Source of the DNA: Thereva unica | Taxonomy: Eukaryota > Arthropoda > Insecta > Diptera > Therevidae | Assembly: GCA_949987705.1 (NCBI GenBank) | Contig: OX465284.1 | Location: forward strand, 108,979,163-109,043,162 | Length of the DNA: 64,000 nt | Direction of reading: 5' to 3' | Part shown: one piece after another, positions 1-11,930 of the stretch | Numbering within the stretch: the first letter of the stretch is position 1 | Layout of the letters: each line of letters starts with the position of its first letter | Program-made: the position numbers and the translations under genes | The notes under the pieces: model-generated | The model's input: only the letters and a program-made list of their open reading frames with translations | Told to the model about the DNA's origin: nothing | Databases searched by the model: none

Positions 1-143
1 TATTCGTCCGAAAATTTTGTTGAGGAGCATTTAACACTTGAATTAACAACTGTCGTCTTCAGCTGTGTGTCGGGAACCATGAGGTGACCTGCAATAAACG
101 GCCTAACTCCGCCGTCGTCTAGCCCGAAGTCCAGGGTGTGAAA

Positions 144-291
144 GGAGGATGTTGGTCGACCTGCCAAATTAACCAGAATCGGGAAACCAAAGAAACTAGG
201 CAAGAAACCGCATATTTTAAAAAGCAGCGTATTTGTTGCGGCACATCTTGCTCGGAGCGCCAGCTAACGGAACAAAGAAGAAGAAGAAGAA
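144..291 (+). mobile_element. 3' end of an RTE-like LINE (family RTE-beta), truncated
   Basis: About 150 bases that match the 60132-60284 copy along their length and end in the same 3' terminus as the larger RTE-beta copies at 61700-62631 (plus) and 47742-48465 (minus): a GC-rich stretch, a CCAGCTAACGGA block, then an (AAG)n tail. In one frame it reads like the last codons of the RTE-beta polymerase. The 5' part (QETA motif) is shared only with the 60132 copy. Known: RTE LINEs end in short simple repeats and are usually 5'-truncated. No function remains. Confidence 0.6.
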
Positions 292-3040
292 TACACGGCC
301 TGTCTGACAGATGCCTTAAATTCTTATCGCTCAGCCAGACTTAGTAATGCAGGGCTTTCATCGGGCCGTGCCTGCCGACCTGGTCGGAAAGGCCACGGCC
401 TGCCGGCGGCCTCAAGATGAATGGGGCCTTTAGCTTGCAAACGTGATCCCCAAGGTAGTCATTAATGTTTGATTAAGTTTTGGTGGCCCGGTTAATATGC
501 AGTAGGTTTAGTTATCTGTTTTGTGGCATGCCAATGCATGTGGGTTGCGGGCCGCTGGTCTATGCCGCAGAGTCGAATCAATCCATCTACCTATGTGGTG
601 GTAGTTGGTCGCCTTTATCGATAGCTTACTGAAGCCGGTAATGTATTTTTCAAGGAATAAAAGGAATAAGACAGACAGGAAGACAAAATCGTAAAATTAC
701 AACGAGAGCAATTCGCCGCTTCAATCTCCCTGGAATCCTCTTATCATCATAGACAAATACTTCTCTGCACATCTGCCACATCTGTCACAAGCGCCTTGCC
801 ACATCCGCTCCTCCTTACTAATTAAATTACTAAATCTCTTTCCAAAAAAAAAAACACAAACTCCATTAGACAAACTTCACTTCGTTTAAAGCACACATAA
901 AAAACCTACAAAAACGAATTTTCTGCAGCAGCCCTCTCGGCATCACACACACACATCCACTGCAACTTTACTGCAGCTCTCTTTTAGCCCTTCCATCCCG
1001 GGGGATGCAGTTGAAATAACCTAAAAGTAATCACCACAGCGATTATATATGAAAAAGGAACAACGGAAGCAGCACAGCGAACCGAGCAGCGCCGAGGTCC
1101 TTTGAAAAGTTAATTTCCTTGTGCTTGTGGCAATTAACTTAATTTCATTGCAGTCTGGCGGAGCGATTTTCGACTCTCTTTTTCTGGGTGCACTTTGGCC
1201 CGATTTAATCAAAATTTATACTTGAGCCGCCCCCCTCCCCCGCCCCGTTGACTAGACTCCATACGCCCACCCTTCGGCAAGTTGAATTGAAATTGAAAAA
1301 CCAACATGAAGTTCGGCTGTTGTCACGTAGACGGCACAAAGGCACCCAAAATAAACTGGAAGGGAACCCCCGAAAATAGAGTGCAGAATGTAGTAGCAGT
1401 GGTGGAGTTATGGGAGTTGGTTACACACCCTATGATCTGGGCCTATCCACGTGTGCTGTTTCAGGTGAATTTTCGGTGAATGTTCGGGATGCAGTGGAGA
1501 AAGCCTTGGCCAGGTAATAACCGAATTAGCCGGAATTTTGGTTGGAAAACAAACAAAATACTTTCATTCTGCTGGAGGACCCAAAAGAGTAGGGTAGTCG
1601 TAGTAGTCCTGAATAAGCCATCTGGACATATCGTTACGGAGGTTACGGTGCAAAAAGGACTCTCACGTAGCCGAGGCTGTAAGTGGCCATCGGGGAGTGT
1701 GAAGCTTTTTGCATTCACTTGCGACTCCCATGTGAGGTTTACGTGTGCAAACAAACAGCACCGGGGATGGTCTGGGGGCCGAATAATGCTGTTTGCTGTT
1801 TTACTTAATTCCGAATCCCATGATGGCTGGAGCGCTCACACTTGGTCAGACGAAACTCTTTAAGCATTAAAAAGTTTGTCGTGCTGCAAATGACTCATCA
1901 TGGCACTTTACTATTTTTCAATCCTTGACTCTTGTGTTGCACCCAGCAGCTTGTGGCCGTTCCACACAAACAAATGAACAACACAAGTAAAAGCAAACTA
2001 ATTACAACTTTGTGGTCCTGCAGGATAACGAATTATACAGGACGAAAAAAATGGGACTTGTTCTTTAGTAAAAAATAGACGCAAAAGGGTCACCAATTTC
2101 GCTTATTCAGAATTTATGTCTTGTCTACATCTCAGTGACATCCTCGACAGTGTTCTCTTCATTTTGCCCACGAACCCATCACGACCCGCACACAATCACT
2201 TGCTCTTATCCTTTTTTTTTTTATCCTATCAACTTTTTGCATATAAAATCCATAAAAACATTTCCCTGCGACTAAAAACGACGACCTCATTTGATCATCC
2301 TGGAAAAACACCGGGAATAAGCGATAAAGCAAAGATTATCTGGCAGGAGCAATCTATCCAGGATTCTTCTATATGACTGTAATATGGCGCGGCTGGCGGG
2401 GGGCGGGTGGGTGCCAGGAGGTTCTCTCAATCGGAACAGGAAAATTTAAGATAAAAAAGGAAGTGGGGAGCGAGCTCCTGTTCCTTTGTTATATCCTCCT
2501 CGTGCCACCTCATCGCTGTTGGCATCACTTCTTGAATTGCAAAATTGGTTCTGTCTTATGCAATCATGCGATGTGATGTAGGCTGACGATGGAGCGAGCG
2601 GGCTCCTTGACTTTCTAATAGGATTGCAATTTTCCAAAAACAGTTGAACTTTTCAATTTGGTTTGACGATAGTGGAGGGTGCAGTCTAATAATAGGGGAA
2701 CATTGAAATTCAATTCTCGACAACGAGAAGATTCTGCAAGGAGCACCACAGAATAATTTGGTCAAAATGGGTAGCAATTTGTTTGTCTAGACCACCACTT
2801 GAATAAGGACAGTGGGTAATGGGATACTTGGGACTGGGAAAAAAAATTCGACTCCGAGGTCATAATATTTTTAATTTGCGGTTGTATAAACACTTTTTTA
2901 TTATTAAGGAAGATTTTTAAAAATGTCGTTTTCCCACATGCCGACTGCTCTTCAACCATGGATGATGAATCTTGATGATTTTTGTATCGAGTATATAAAC
3001 TGTAATTCATGAACTGATATTTATACTAGGAGTAATGTAA
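292..3040. other. Intergenic stretch, no gene recognised
   Basis: Mostly AT-rich sequence with homopolymer runs (A near 845, T near 2210) and a C-rich patch near 1230-1245. A 127-codon plus-strand ORF at 1480-1863 overlaps an antisense ORF of similar size and shows no domain, repeat or membrane segment I recognise, so I do not call it a gene. Bases 340-420 are unusually GC-rich with local palindromes built on GGCC and CGGCC. No LINE motif was seen. Confidence 0.5.
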
Positions 3041-3049
3041 GTCTACAAG

Positions 3050-3643
3050 ATCCGTTAAGCACTCCAGCAAGTGAAGGACTACATGGGCCCAGGTAGCCCA
3101 TTATGATGCCATTCTAGGCCATTTCAATCCATTTGGAGCTTTAGAGAAAAGGTGAGCCGAGGAAGGTCCATTTTTCCTCTTAAGGGCCGGACATTTACAG
3201 AGAAGATGGGAGACAATTTCTTCCTCATCTTCATTACCAGAACGTCTACATAAGTCGTTGTGAGTGTGTCCCAGTCTTTCGGCGTGTGGGCCAAAGGGAC
3301 AGCGATCAGTCAGCACTTGCACTATATAAGTTATCTATTTTTTTTGTTCAACTGAACAAGAGATTTTGAACGCTTCGGGCTCAAAGTCGGCCATATAGTG
3401 TGAAGAGTGCGACACACTGTTGCTGTTGTCCAGCTCGAGCTAAGCTGATTTTTCTCATAGCCAGTTTATAGGTGGCTAAAGGCATTCCCAGTTCGTCGCC
3501 CTGCCGGTTCCCCTAATTCTCCTATGTCCAGGAGCCCAACACAGAGTTATATCAAATTGAGTTCCAGTCGCACACAGAGACCTGCGGGAATTCAGATCTG
3601 CCGTGGATGTTGTAGCGGCAGAATAAAGAGCTTTAAGGGCTGC
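3050..3643 (-). mobile_element. 3' half of an RNase-H-bearing LINE (I-superfamily type), downstream of a nested RTE
   Basis: Minus-strand translation gives the second half of a LINE RNase H domain (DSQAALKAL, then a degraded W-x-P-GH segment) followed by the cysteine/histidine-rich C terminus typical of I, Loa and Jockey-type LINEs (VLTDRCPFG, HLLCKCPAL) at 3101-3322. Stops and frame changes interrupt it. The 5' half is at 5563-6530. Between them sits a separate RTE copy. The 3' UTR near 3080-3105 resembles that of the related copy at 58226-59075. An inactive remnant. Confidence 0.75.
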
Positions 3644-3654
3644 CTGACTATCTG
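3644..3654. repeat. Target-site duplication of the nested RTE, left copy
   Basis: The 11-mer CTGACTATCTG recurs as CTGACTATCCG at 5552-5562, one mismatch. The two copies bracket the RTE insertion, and the host LINE reads through them as the SDSQ part of its RNase H. Confidence 0.75.
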
Positions 3655-5551
3655 ATCTTCTTCTTCTTCTTTAAGCACCTTTAATCCCTCATGGGACATA
3701 GGGCGGAAACAGTTGCCCTCCAGCGGACTCTGTTTTGCGCGACAGCTCTTAGCTCCGACCAGGATCTCCCAGTTGTTGCGGCTTCTTCTAGTAGGGTTCT
3801 CCTCCAAGTTGTTCTAGGTCTTCCTACTCGACGGGAACCTTGCGGATTTTCGTTTTCGCGTCGCAAGGTGTGGCCAACCCAATTCCATTTCCTTCGCCTG
3901 ATTTGGTCGTTTATCCTTTCTTGGCCGGCACGGCGCCATAGTTCTTCGTTTGAAATTCTATCTTGCCAGCGGATTTTTAGGATACGACGCAGGCATCTGT
4001 TGATGAAGACTTGTAGGCGCCCTGTGATGAATTGGGTGACTTTCCATGTTTCGCAACCGTACAAAAGTACTGCCTTAACGTTGGAGTTGAACAGCCGCAA
4101 TTTGGTGTTAGTTGAGATCTCCGTTGATCTCCATATGCGGGACAGGCATGCATATGCGCCTCGTGCTTTATTTATTCTGGAACTGACGTCTTCTTCTGCC
4201 GCACCATTTTCGGTAAATAATGCTACCGAGGTAGCAGAATTTATTTACCAGTTCCACGTCACGGTTATTCAGCGCTGTCCGTTCAATGGTGTTTGCATTT
4301 ATCCGCATTTCTTTAGTTTTAGTCGGATTTAGCCTTAAGCCTGCTGGACTACTTTCTGTTGCCAAATTGTTTAACATGTTTTTCAGGTCCCGATGTCTGT
4401 GGGCCAGCAAAGAGATATCATCGGCGTAGTCGAGATCCTTAAGGCGGTCTACCAAACCCCATTGTATGCCGCCTGTTCTATTATCTAGAGCGCCGACAAG
4501 GATGTCATTTATTACTATAAGAAATAGTAATGGCGAAAGTAGGCATCCTTGTCGTACTCCTGAGCTCACCTCAAAGCTGTCGGATAATTTTCCATTATGG
4601 AGAACTCTGCATTTGGAATTGTTATATAGGGCTTTTATCAATTCTATTATTTTATCAGGCAATCCACGTCGCCGTAGTGCCTGCCATATAAAGCTCCTAT
4701 TAACCGAGTCGAACGCTTTCTCATAATCTACGAAAGCAAGGTAAAGGGGGGATCGGAATTCAGTAGACTACTCCACTATTATTCTCAAGGTGTTAATATG
4801 ATCAATACAGGAGCGGCCCTTCCTGAATCCGGCCTGCTGCCTCCTAAGCGTTCGGTCAACTGCCTCACTTATCCTAGATAGTAATATATGGGACAAAATT
4901 TTGCCCACTGTAGATAGTAAACAGATGCCTCTCCAGTTGTCGCATATTGTTAGGTCCCCCTTTTTTGGTATTTTGACTATGATACCTTCCGTCCAATCCT
5001 CCGGAAAGGTACAGGTATTCTATGCTATATCTAGGATTGGCTGAAGCGCATCTGCTATGAGGCTTGAGTCGGCTTTCAACAATTCTGGCGGGATACCATC
5101 TTTCCTAGCTGCTTTACCATTGGCCATCGCATGAATTGCGGTTACTATTTCCGTCTTGGATGGGGCCCGGGTGGTGATTCTTATTAGCTGTGCATTGTTG
5201 CTGTTTTCCTGAGGTTCCTGTGTAAGTGTACCATTCAGGGCGGCAAAGAAGTAATCTCTCCATCTTTGGAGTTGCTCTTCGTCGCTGCACAGCAGCCTTC
5301 CATCCGCACTCTTAACGGCATGCTTTTTAGTAGAGTGCTTTCCCGAGAGCTGTTTAGTGATTTGGTACAGCACCTTACTGTTGCCTGTGTTTGCCGCGTT
5401 TTCCGCTTTTTCTGCGAGCTCATTTATCTGCTGCCTTTTATCACGCCGGACACTTCTCTTTACCTCCCGATGTAATTGGGAGTATTCCCGTTCTAGTTGG
5501 TGACGTCTTTCCGGGTCGTTTGTAGAGTTTACGTTATTTTTTAGGGCCCTT
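3655..5551 (-). mobile_element. 5'-truncated RTE-like LINE copy (family RTE-alpha), nested
   Basis: Minus-strand copy of the element that is nearly full length at 54889-58151. It keeps the part from upstream of the reverse transcriptase to the 3' terminus. Readable pieces are an RT N-terminal segment (5020-5373, NGKAA and PPELLKA), the RT core with GVRQGCLLSP and catalytic YADD (4168-4662) and the C-terminal LYGCETW region (3681-4100). Frameshifts and a small deletion near 3845 separate them. The 3' tail reads as (CTT)n on the plus strand at 3656-3674. The 5' end is lost at the insertion point, normal for target-primed reverse transcription. An 11-bp duplication flanks it. Confidence 0.88.
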
Positions 5552-5562
5552 CTGACTATCCG
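5552..5562. repeat. Target-site duplication of the nested RTE, right copy
   Basis: CTGACTATCCG, partner of 3644-3654. It lies between the truncated 5' end of the RTE and the upstream half of the host LINE. Confidence 0.75.
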
Positions 5563-6530
5563 ATAGAATACATATATTCTTATGAGATATACTATTTATC
5601 TTCATCCAGACGAGAGCCTCCTAGATCGCAGTGGCTTCCGCCTGGAAGACGCTGCAACGGTCGGTTACACGAAAAGAGGTATCTATATTCAATGCTGGAA
5701 GATACGACATCCAACGCTGCTCACAAGCCATCTGCGTAGACACATAATGACCCAGTAATTTCTGGCGGGAATGATAGTATTGAAACATTTCTCCAAGGTC
5801 CACGTAGGTGTAGTTGTCCGCAGAGATAGCAAATCTCCTAAGGATGGATGAGTGGCCATATGAATATGGAGCCCACCCAAGAGACGTCTATGCCCTGGCG
5901 GCCGTCCAGGCTGCCATTTGCTCGGCATGTGCCTCCAAAATAATAAGATGCAATAAGACACCCAGCGCAGTTGTTGCGGCGCTTCTCATTGCACCACTGA
6001 TACACAGCTCAGCTATTTTTTGGGCCCTTTCCAGTATCTTACGATAGTAAATTTCTGTAATGCAGTCCACCATAGCAATATGCCATGCATAAGTATAGGT
6101 CTGATTACGGCTGTATACCACCAGTGAACTATACAGGGTTTAAGGCACCAATTCACTCCGATCGTTCTTTGGCATTCTCAGACAGCTGTCTTGGGATTAT
6201 TAGCTTCTTTAAAAGATTCGGCCTCCACGTCCAAGATTCGGCTTCCTATCAATTATGAGACCTAAAAACCTCGCATCCTCCTTAAGTTGCAGTCTTTTAT
6301 TGCATAGTTTTAGAGTAGGAAAAACAGAAAGTGTATGCTTCCTTGTAAAGATCACTACTTCAGTCTCACTAACAAGAGTAGCTAAAGCTCGTTGCATTAT
6401 ATCTCTTATTGTTGAGGTATACTTGCTGGTCCCTACAATATCATCAGCATAGGCCACCGCGGTGCACCTAGACTCCCTTAGGGTAATCAACAATTCGTTG
6501 ACTGTTAGAGTTGCTCGGTATGCTGGTTGC
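5563..6530 (-). mobile_element. 5' part of the RNase-H LINE interrupted by the RTE: RT palm to RNase H
   Basis: Minus-strand reading frames give in order: the RT palm with catalytic YADD (6209-6493, VAYADDIVG), a thumb/connection segment (5888-6121, ICISGAMRS-like ELCISGAMRSAAT), and the start of RNase H (5621-5803, CSVFQAEATAI), ending in YVLSDSQ at the RTE junction. The RNase H continues at 3643. The more N-terminal RT and endonuclease are absent, so the copy is 5'-truncated near 6530. Several frameshifts; not functional. Exact clade (I, Loa or Jockey-like) is uncertain. Confidence 0.75.
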
Positions 6531-6690
6531 TGTTTTTTCGTATACTTTTACTTTTAATCGGGCAAATCGCAGCTGTTCGTTAATACCAACTAAATCCATG
6601 TGCATGCAGGCACTCGTTCAGGTGCACCTATTAAACACTATCATCTCTTTATTACCTGTGACTGTGGTGATAGTGACATGTACTTAATGT

Positions 6691-6730
6691 ACTTAATTCC
6701 CAGGCCGAAGTGTCCCAATACCTACTTAAT
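6691..6730 (-). repeat. Copy of the dispersed GTAGGTA/CACTT motif
   Basis: On the minus strand it reads AAGTAGGTATTGGGACACTT followed by CGGCCTGGGAATTAAG. It aligns with the arms of the hairpin at 11931-12072 and with copies at 14934, 17133, 17307, 50560 and 53270. TTAA flanks the motif end at 6726-6729. Confidence 0.6.
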
Positions 6731-7268
6731 TCGATGATTGCGGCGGCCGTTCCTTTCACATAACCCTAAAGGTGATTATATCACAAGATTCCGGTTTTCA
6801 ATGCATATCACCTCTTTCGGAAATAACACAGTTTGGAGATCGACTGAGCTCTTGTATTATGTTTATTGGTTAAATCCTTATGGTACAATAAGCTCACTTT
6901 GTGACCGATAGATCTTGGAACCAATACCTTATGGAAGGAAAGAAAGAAAGAAAGAACTAAAATTCGTATTACCGATAAATCAAAAATTGTGTCCGGGAAG
7001 ATTACTGTGCCAACATTACAGTATAAACTCATGCAAAATTTACTTTCAATAATAATTCCTCTGCCACTAAAATTCGCATAAATTGAATTACAAATTGAAA
7101 CCAAAAATGATTACCACCTTTCACCAACTATCACCATGAAATCACCAGCAATAGAATAATCACACACAAAATTACCAGAAAGGTACAATGTCGTAAACCC
7201 TTCATCATCCTGCCCATAATCCTCTGACATGCACAAGCCATAATCCAAGCGATTGTTAACTAAGACAT

Positions 7269-7294
7269 CACACACACACACACACACACACACA
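7269..7294. repeat. (CA)13 microsatellite
   Basis: Thirteen uninterrupted CA dinucleotides. It falls inside spurious ORFs and has no sign of function. Confidence 0.9.
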
Positions 7295-9309
7295 GAATGA
7301 CCAGCGTCTATCCAAAATCCATAATAGCCAGCAACTACCTTGGCCTTTTGCACATATTAAAGGTCGCTTATTCGAGATGTGTGGCCATAGGTCAGAATAG
7401 CCGGAAGTACAGGGCTGGCCCGTAAGCATCTAACAGCTTGGTTATGTGGAGGCCATCAATACTTTCTAAATTGGCCCGGAAGGGATCCGGAGCACTCTGC
7501 ACAACACTTGACGTTTATTGCCCGAAATAAACTTGTATCGTGTTGTTAGCTCACACACTATCGGTGGCAACGTCGGACAGCAGTGTCCTTTCCGACCAAT
7601 TTCATTCAACCGGAATGGACCGGAGTCAAGGCCCGACGATCTAGCTTATGTCCTTGCCGGGGAGCATGATGGCAGGAATTGAGTCTTTTTTTAAAACTTT
7701 ATTTATACTCGTTCACTCTAATACGCCGAAAAAGTTTTTACACACTATACTCTATGCAAGTGCCGGCACGAGGTGGGCTTACAGATTAGTTATACTGATC
7801 CTTGCACACCCCCAGAAAGGATGCATCGGTCTGTATCTGCAGCGTGTAATTACAGCTCCTCCGCTTGGCTGCAGAACGATGGATTTTATAACCGGTCTTT
7901 GATATGAAATCACGTGCAAGCACTTTAGTTACTTTTATGTGTGTGTGTAAAAGGATGCAGGATTTGGTCTGGAAGTACGGTCCGAGGATTGTTAATCCCA
8001 CAGAAAATCCTTAACCAGCAAGAACAAATGTCATAATATTTTACCACCATAAAAGCGGCCCTGACCTGCTGCACAAAATTGGAATGAATCGGTTGGAGCT
8101 TTTTTTTATGCGGGCAGCTGTGTCAGTTATCCGGACCTCGTTTAATCTGAGTTAATATTGTGGAACTCTGTTACATTTGAGTTATTAATTCTGAACGATG
8201 GCCGAATTAAAGTGAATTATGATTTTTTACAATTTTTCAAGAATATGCTGAACGGAATTAATGCAGCCCCAGTGGCTTTTAATTGGCGAATTGCGAAAAA
8301 TTCGAATGAATGGGTGTCATTAAAATTGCAATTATTAAAAGGGTGAAATTCACATTTTATTTAATTAGCAGTGAATTTTCGTTTATTTTACCGTGTCAAT
8401 TAGTTTAGTGGTAGTAATGAAAAATGCATACGGGGCCCACCGTTGTGGAAGAAAAATCCAGATCTGGTTCCATCTGCTGGAGGCAAAATTCAGACACTGT
8501 AAAATACTACTATTCGAAGGCAGCTTGAATGCAGGCATTTTGATGTAGATAAGAGTTGTCATCACAAAATTTTTGACGTTTTTTCCACTTTGGAAATTTC
8601 AGCAATGTCGAATATTACTGCATAGCCATAGGCACAATTGCTCAACTTCAACAGCAGGTAGAGCCCGCACCATAAAAGAAGGGAAATGAGCGCACTTGTT
8701 GAGAATATGCAATATCTACATATATGAGCTGTTAATTCTCGTTTTTAAACAAACAGTTGCTCGCTTGAGGGGGCTTGAGACTCCCAATGCGCATGAAAAC
8801 AGCAATTTTGAGATTCCCAGCTTTTATGGCGCGGCCTATAGCAGTCTTTCAGCCTTAAATGAGTCACTTAAATCTGCATAGACAAATCTCTTCACGCCAT
8901 CGAAGTTTCTCATGCAGCCCCAGTCGGTCAAGGCATTCCATAGCTGAAAATCAACCACAGATATTGATGGTATCGATTTTTAGAACTCAACCTTGGTCTA
9001 CACAAGAAATTCCAATGACCTTTTATCATAGCTTTTGTCAAAGAGACTATAACAGGTTCAGACCTTCTAGCCCACTTAAATCTTTTAGTCGATGTAAAAA
9101 ATAGAACGTAGCGGACGCACATTGGACGGACGAACGCTCACGTAAGTTTCCTTTGCTCCTATTTTAAACTTGAAGCTCGGTCCAGCGGGTGTCGCGGTTG
9201 ATATCTATTGCTCAATGAAACTTGCCCCGTCTCAGGAGGAACCACACTATGACGCGGTCAAGTTTTATTGACTCCCATGACTGTGGCGTCTGCTCCGCCG
9301 AGTAAAATC

Positions 9310-9640
9310 CCTCAGCTCAGGTTTCATCCTTTGTACTACCAGTCCGTCATGTCGTACACGTCAAGGCCAGATGTTTGGTAACAAGCTTAGCTTAAAGGAT
9401 AGAGAAAGGATAAGACAGACTAAAAGGAGTTTGGGGGTACATGAGGAGATGGAGATGAGCCTTGCGTTTCAGCTCTTGGATGTTGTAAGAGTTCGGGAAA
9501 ACTGACTGTGGGAGATTGTTCCACAGTCCAGTTGTTCTCCGGTCATTGAACCCGCGCAACTGACGTCCCGTTACAAGTCTCGGTTTTGTGTGAAACGTGT
9601 GTGAATTTCATGCGAATTTTTCTTTTGTGGAGTGGCACTT
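9310..9640 (-). mobile_element. 3' UTR fragment of Jockey/CR1-like LINE (family B)
   Basis: Plus-strand sequence CTACCAGTCCGTCATGTCGT and the following 250 bases align with 39625-39900, 16725-16930 and 59890-59990, all 3' UTRs of family B elements lying on the minus strand. No coding part of this copy remains. It sits head to head with the plus-strand family B copy that begins near 9720. Confidence 0.6.
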
Positions 9641-9719
9641 ATCGAATTTTAAACCCAACTTGCCCTATGATACTTCTCCGGAGTATATCCAGACTCTTGA
9701 AAACTTGCACATGTTCAGC

Positions 9720-10565
9720 CCATAACTAAAAAAGGTGACTGCAGCAGTCCCTCCAACTATTGTGCAATAGCAATTACTACTATTCTTTCCAAAACCTTGG
9801 AGACGATAATCAACTTATGGCATATCTAGAATCCAACCGACTTATAAACAACAAACAGTACGGCTTCCGACAAAAAAATCCACTGGTGATCTTTTAGTTT
9901 GCCGAGGTGATCAACCGAAGTTTGCATAGATTTGGTGAGTCCAGTGTGGTTGCTTTAGATATCTCCAAGGCTTTTGATAGAGTAAGGCACTCAGCCTTGT
10001 TAGATAAACTCTAAGCTATTGGGATTGCCTCGCTTCTGTATAAGTGGATTGAGAGTTTCCTTTACGGCCGTTCAATGAAGGTAGTATTGGAAGGCGTCAA
10101 ATCGGGGTCTCACCCCATCTCTGCGGGGGTCCCCCAGGGGTCAATTCTATTACCTGCTTTATTCCTTATTTTTATAAATTATCTACTTTCAATCCCCTCC
10201 AACCCACTTCTTAGTTTCGCTGTGGACGGTAGCCTGCGTTACTCTTACGGCTTCGATAAAGCAAATGAATGAGAATGTCCAACTCCATAAATAAAGACAT
10301 GGAACTCAGTCTAGGTTAGGAAGTAAGTATCGGGTCGAATTCAAGCCCACCAAAACTAAGTACTGTCTTATCTCAAATAAAAACTACAACTCCTCTCCAT
10401 CCGTGACAATGAGTGAAGTTGAACTAATGGTCGACTCTTCAATACAAATTTTAGACGTGACATTAGCCAAAGACTTGCGATGGATTGACCACAGCACCAA
10501 ACAAGCATCCCAGTGCCATATGGACAGAAAAAGGGTTTCTTCCTATCGGACAAAATTAAAATTTC
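9720..10565 (+). mobile_element. Decayed RT domain of family B LINE, plus strand
   Basis: Translation across frames gives successive RT blocks: ALDISKAFDRVRHSALL (9955-10005), then an in-frame stop, IASLLYKWIESFLYGRS, then SAGVPQGSILLPALFLIFIN (about 10115-10180), a damaged catalytic motif (AVDG where FADD is expected) near 10210, and the thumb block ending in LAKDLRWIDH and KQASQC near 10460-10515. The order and motifs match the copy at 39592-41285. The replaced catalytic aspartate, stops and frameshifts mark it as dead. Family: non-LTR, Jockey/CR1-like. Confidence 0.75.
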
Positions 10566-10585
10566 CTCACCTTAAGAATATACAT

Positions 10586-10711
10586 TTAGGCTGCTCGCAC
10601 ACTGCATCAGAATTTGTACGATTTTGTGCGAATTCTGATGAAATTGTATGCTATTTCATCGGAATTCGCACAAATTCGTACAAATTCTGATCCAGTGTGC
10701 GAGCAGTCTTA
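10586..10711. mobile_element. 120-bp PIF/Harbinger-like MITE (hairpin) with TTA duplication
   Basis: Bases 10589-10708 are almost entirely one imperfect inverted repeat. Arms start GGCTGCTCGCACACTG on the left and, reverse-complemented from the right, GACTGCTCGCACACTG. TTA lies directly outside each end (10586-10588 and 10709-10711). A TWA-type 3-bp duplication is characteristic of PIF/Harbinger transposons, so I infer a non-autonomous member. The short ORFs across it are by-products of the palindrome. Confidence 0.75.
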
Positions 10712-11930
10712 TGGTGTGATTGCAGTGGCTAAATTTTTGTTCAGCAGAATTTTTCAATATGTTGATGAACCTAACTTCAAAAGTTCGTCACTACTTACTG
10801 CTTACAGAACATAAAAAAAATCGAATAAAATCCAGAAACCTTAATTTGCGTTATAATAATTTTTTTTTGCAATGCAAAATTCTCCAAGTCAGGAAAAAGT
10901 AGGTAATAGTTCAAAACGTATCCTTCTTATCATGATATCAGAAAAAAAAACTCCTTTTTACCATAGAACGCAACTTCAATTTATCAAATGACTAAGCGGA
11001 AGTGAAAGTCTTGCCATCAATGAGGACTTCATTTTAACGAATTTGATGTACCCTTCACTAGAGCATCGCCCGCCGCACATGTTTTGCATGTCACTATCTT
11101 CATTTTATCCGCATTAAAAATCGCTTAAAACACCCAATATCTTTATACCCACGGGATAGGATATACAGCATATATACTACAGCGCACAGCCAGAAAGTCG
11201 ATCCTTTCGGATGGAAATAATTTGATTTCGGATGATTCTTGTCACGTTCAGTAGGTACTCAAGTCAACAGCACCCTTGCGTGGCAGCAATAACTACCCGA
11301 GGATTCGGTCATGTCCTCAAGCCTCCTGCAGGTGTATGTGTAAATATGGTATGTTCGTCAATCGTCGTTCCCTATCCGCCCCCCAAACCCCTGGCCCCTT
11401 TGAGCTTCGGCTTCTTGTAACCTGAAATGAACGAAAATGATCAGGTAATGCTTCTGAAATATTTATTTTCGATATATCGATATATTGAAATTGGTAGTAC
11501 AGGAACAAGGACGAGCATCATATTTCTTTTCTAGGACATACGAAGGTATATTAGATGCTCCGGCGCTTGGAGTTGTGTGCGTATGCTAGAGGGGTAACAA
11601 AAGTGGTGCCTGAAACTGAAATATTTTCATTTTATGTAAATTTGCTCTCCTTTTGCGAGGTGAAATGTGATTTATTCGCTTTGTATTCAGGGGAGATAAT
11701 TTGGTTAAATCTGTCACACAGTTTTCAATGTCACCTGCTGTAATAATAAACTGGGAATATTTCGATGGGAGAGAGAGAGTGTGGATCAATGGCTGATAAA
11801 TCTTTGTTTTACAATTTTTGATTGGTTTAAACCTTTTTACAGATTTGCTTAAAGTGACATCCCTTTGTAAAAGTCACGATTCTTTGGTTCATATAACCTT
11901 AAATTCGGCTAAAGTGAAAAAATGAGGGGT
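10712..11930. other. AT-rich intergenic stretch, no gene recognised
   Basis: Low-complexity A and T runs with small ORFs of about 60 codons on both strands, none with a recognisable domain. It lies between the Harbinger-like MITE and the TTAA-flanked hairpin. Confidence 0.5.

Larger units (their letters stand above)
6531..9300. other. Intergenic stretch with microsatellites; no gene recognised
   Basis: Holds an AAAG microsatellite near 6935-6955, an AC microsatellite at 7269-7294, a copy of the dispersed GTAGGTA motif at 6691-6730, and a possible LTR end with primer-binding-like TGGCAACGTC near 7530-7585 preceded by an AATAAA. ORFs of up to 98 codons are present but show no recognisable domain. 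No intron-exon structure was detected by eye. Confidence 0.5.

Noticed and set aside
1480..1863. 127-codon plus-strand ORF as a host gene
   Set aside because: No domain, no homologous copy in the window, and an overlapping antisense ORF of similar size.
3691..4332. 213-codon plus-strand ORF
   Set aside because: Antisense to the RTE-alpha RT; the minus strand carries the recognisable motifs.
7415..7440. hAT terminus (CAGGGCTGGCCCGTAAG)
   Set aside because: No matching inverted end and no 8-bp duplication were found nearby.
7480..7700. LTR end with primer-binding site
   Set aside because: AATAAA and TGGCAACGTC are suggestive but no second LTR or gag/pol follows; evidence too thin.
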